Assembly (NCBI GenBank): GCA_030830415.1
Contig: JAURNB010000212.1
Coordinates: 1-13,332, forward strand
DNA: 13,332 bases
Source of the DNA: Acidimicrobiales bacterium
GTDB lineage: Bacteria; Actinomycetota; Acidimicrobiia; Acidimicrobiales; Ilumatobacteraceae
Direction of reading: 5' to 3'
The notes beneath the pieces are model-generated. The model was not told where the DNA came from. It saw only the letters and a program-made list of their open reading frames with translations, and made no database searches. Below, piece by piece: positions 13,262 through 13,332 of this stretch. The number at the start of each line of letters is the position of its first letter. Position 1 is the first letter of the stretch. The translations under genes and the position numbers were made by a program.

Positions 13262-13332
13262 TTATTTCACAACCTGAAGCGTCATCGTACGAAATCGAGG
13301 CTTTTGCTTTCGTGTCTCCACTCGAACGGTTA
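13262..13332 (-). CDS. Probable C-terminal end of a gene running in from the right (partial)
   Basis: On the minus strand an open frame of 22 codons enters from the window edge and stops with TAA at 13264-13262. The residues read TVRVETRKQKP... and end MTLQVVK. A basic tail ending this way resembles the C-terminus of the preceding secreted protein (VTQVLK) in style only. If real, its stop is 8 bp from that of the secreted protein, the same tight tail-to-tail packing seen at every other convergent junction here. The piece is too short to name. Confidence 0.4.
   Translation of the reverse strand, partial: TVRVETRKQKPRFRTMTLQVVK

Noticed and set aside
13289..13313. Inverted repeat ACGAAA/TTTCGT with a 13-base loop, considered as a terminator after the secreted-protein gene
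   Set aside because: The arms are short, the loop long, no T-run follows, and the region is probably coding on the minus strand.

Overview
The window looks like a chromosomal segment of a free-living actinobacterium with a compact genome of mid GC content (about half GC, judged by eye). The best fit is the Acidimicrobiia (freshwater Ilumatobacter / CL500-29-like lineages). This placement is inferred from three things: mycobacterial-type lipid genes (a DesA-like acyl-ACP desaturase, SDRs, a crotonase), an actinobacterial-type TrhO, and secreted proteins with long threonine runs. There is no rRNA, tRNA, CRISPR array, transposase, integrase or phage gene, so I see no mobile or defence island.

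Layout. Bases 1-588: 3' part of a crotonase-fold gene (+). 591-995: small four-helix membrane protein (-). 1046-1759: phosphatidylcholine synthase (Pcs) homologue (+). 1756-2196: eRF1-domain-3-like protein (-). 2251-3261: zinc-independent MDR oxidoreductase (-). 3350-4114: SDR (+). 4115-5038: acyl-ACP desaturase (-). 5188-6639: secreted protein with a Thr-rich tail (+). 6646-7431: second SDR (-). 7504-8013: lipoprotein (-). 8067-9014: tRNA U34 hydroxylase TrhO (+). 9011-9541: pentapeptide-repeat lipoprotein (-). 9628-10041: SnoaL-like protein (+). 10089-11866: LemA, membrane-anchored TPM protein and a small TPM/DUF5130-like protein (+, operon). 11946-13253: secreted Cys- and Thr-rich protein (+). 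13262-13332: probable C-terminus of another gene (-).

How the genes fit together. The left half is weighted toward acyl and membrane-lipid chemistry: crotonase, Pcs, acyl-ACP desaturase, two SDRs and an enone-reductase-like MDR enzyme. Strands alternate, so these are mostly single-gene units rather than one pathway operon. The right half is mostly cell envelope: two lipoproteins, two secreted Thr-rich proteins and the LemA/TPM cassette, with TrhO (tRNA modification) between them.

The most striking structural feature is the packing. All six tail-to-tail gene pairs meet with gaps between -4 and +8 bp, so there is no room for an intrinsic terminator outside coding sequence. The most striking sequence element is a perfect 22-bp palindrome (11715-11736) inside the third gene of the LemA/TPM operon. 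I found no strong candidate for a wholly new multi-gene system; the best leads are the LemA/TPM cassette with its internal palindrome, the actinobacterial Pcs, and the two unrecognised secreted proteins.
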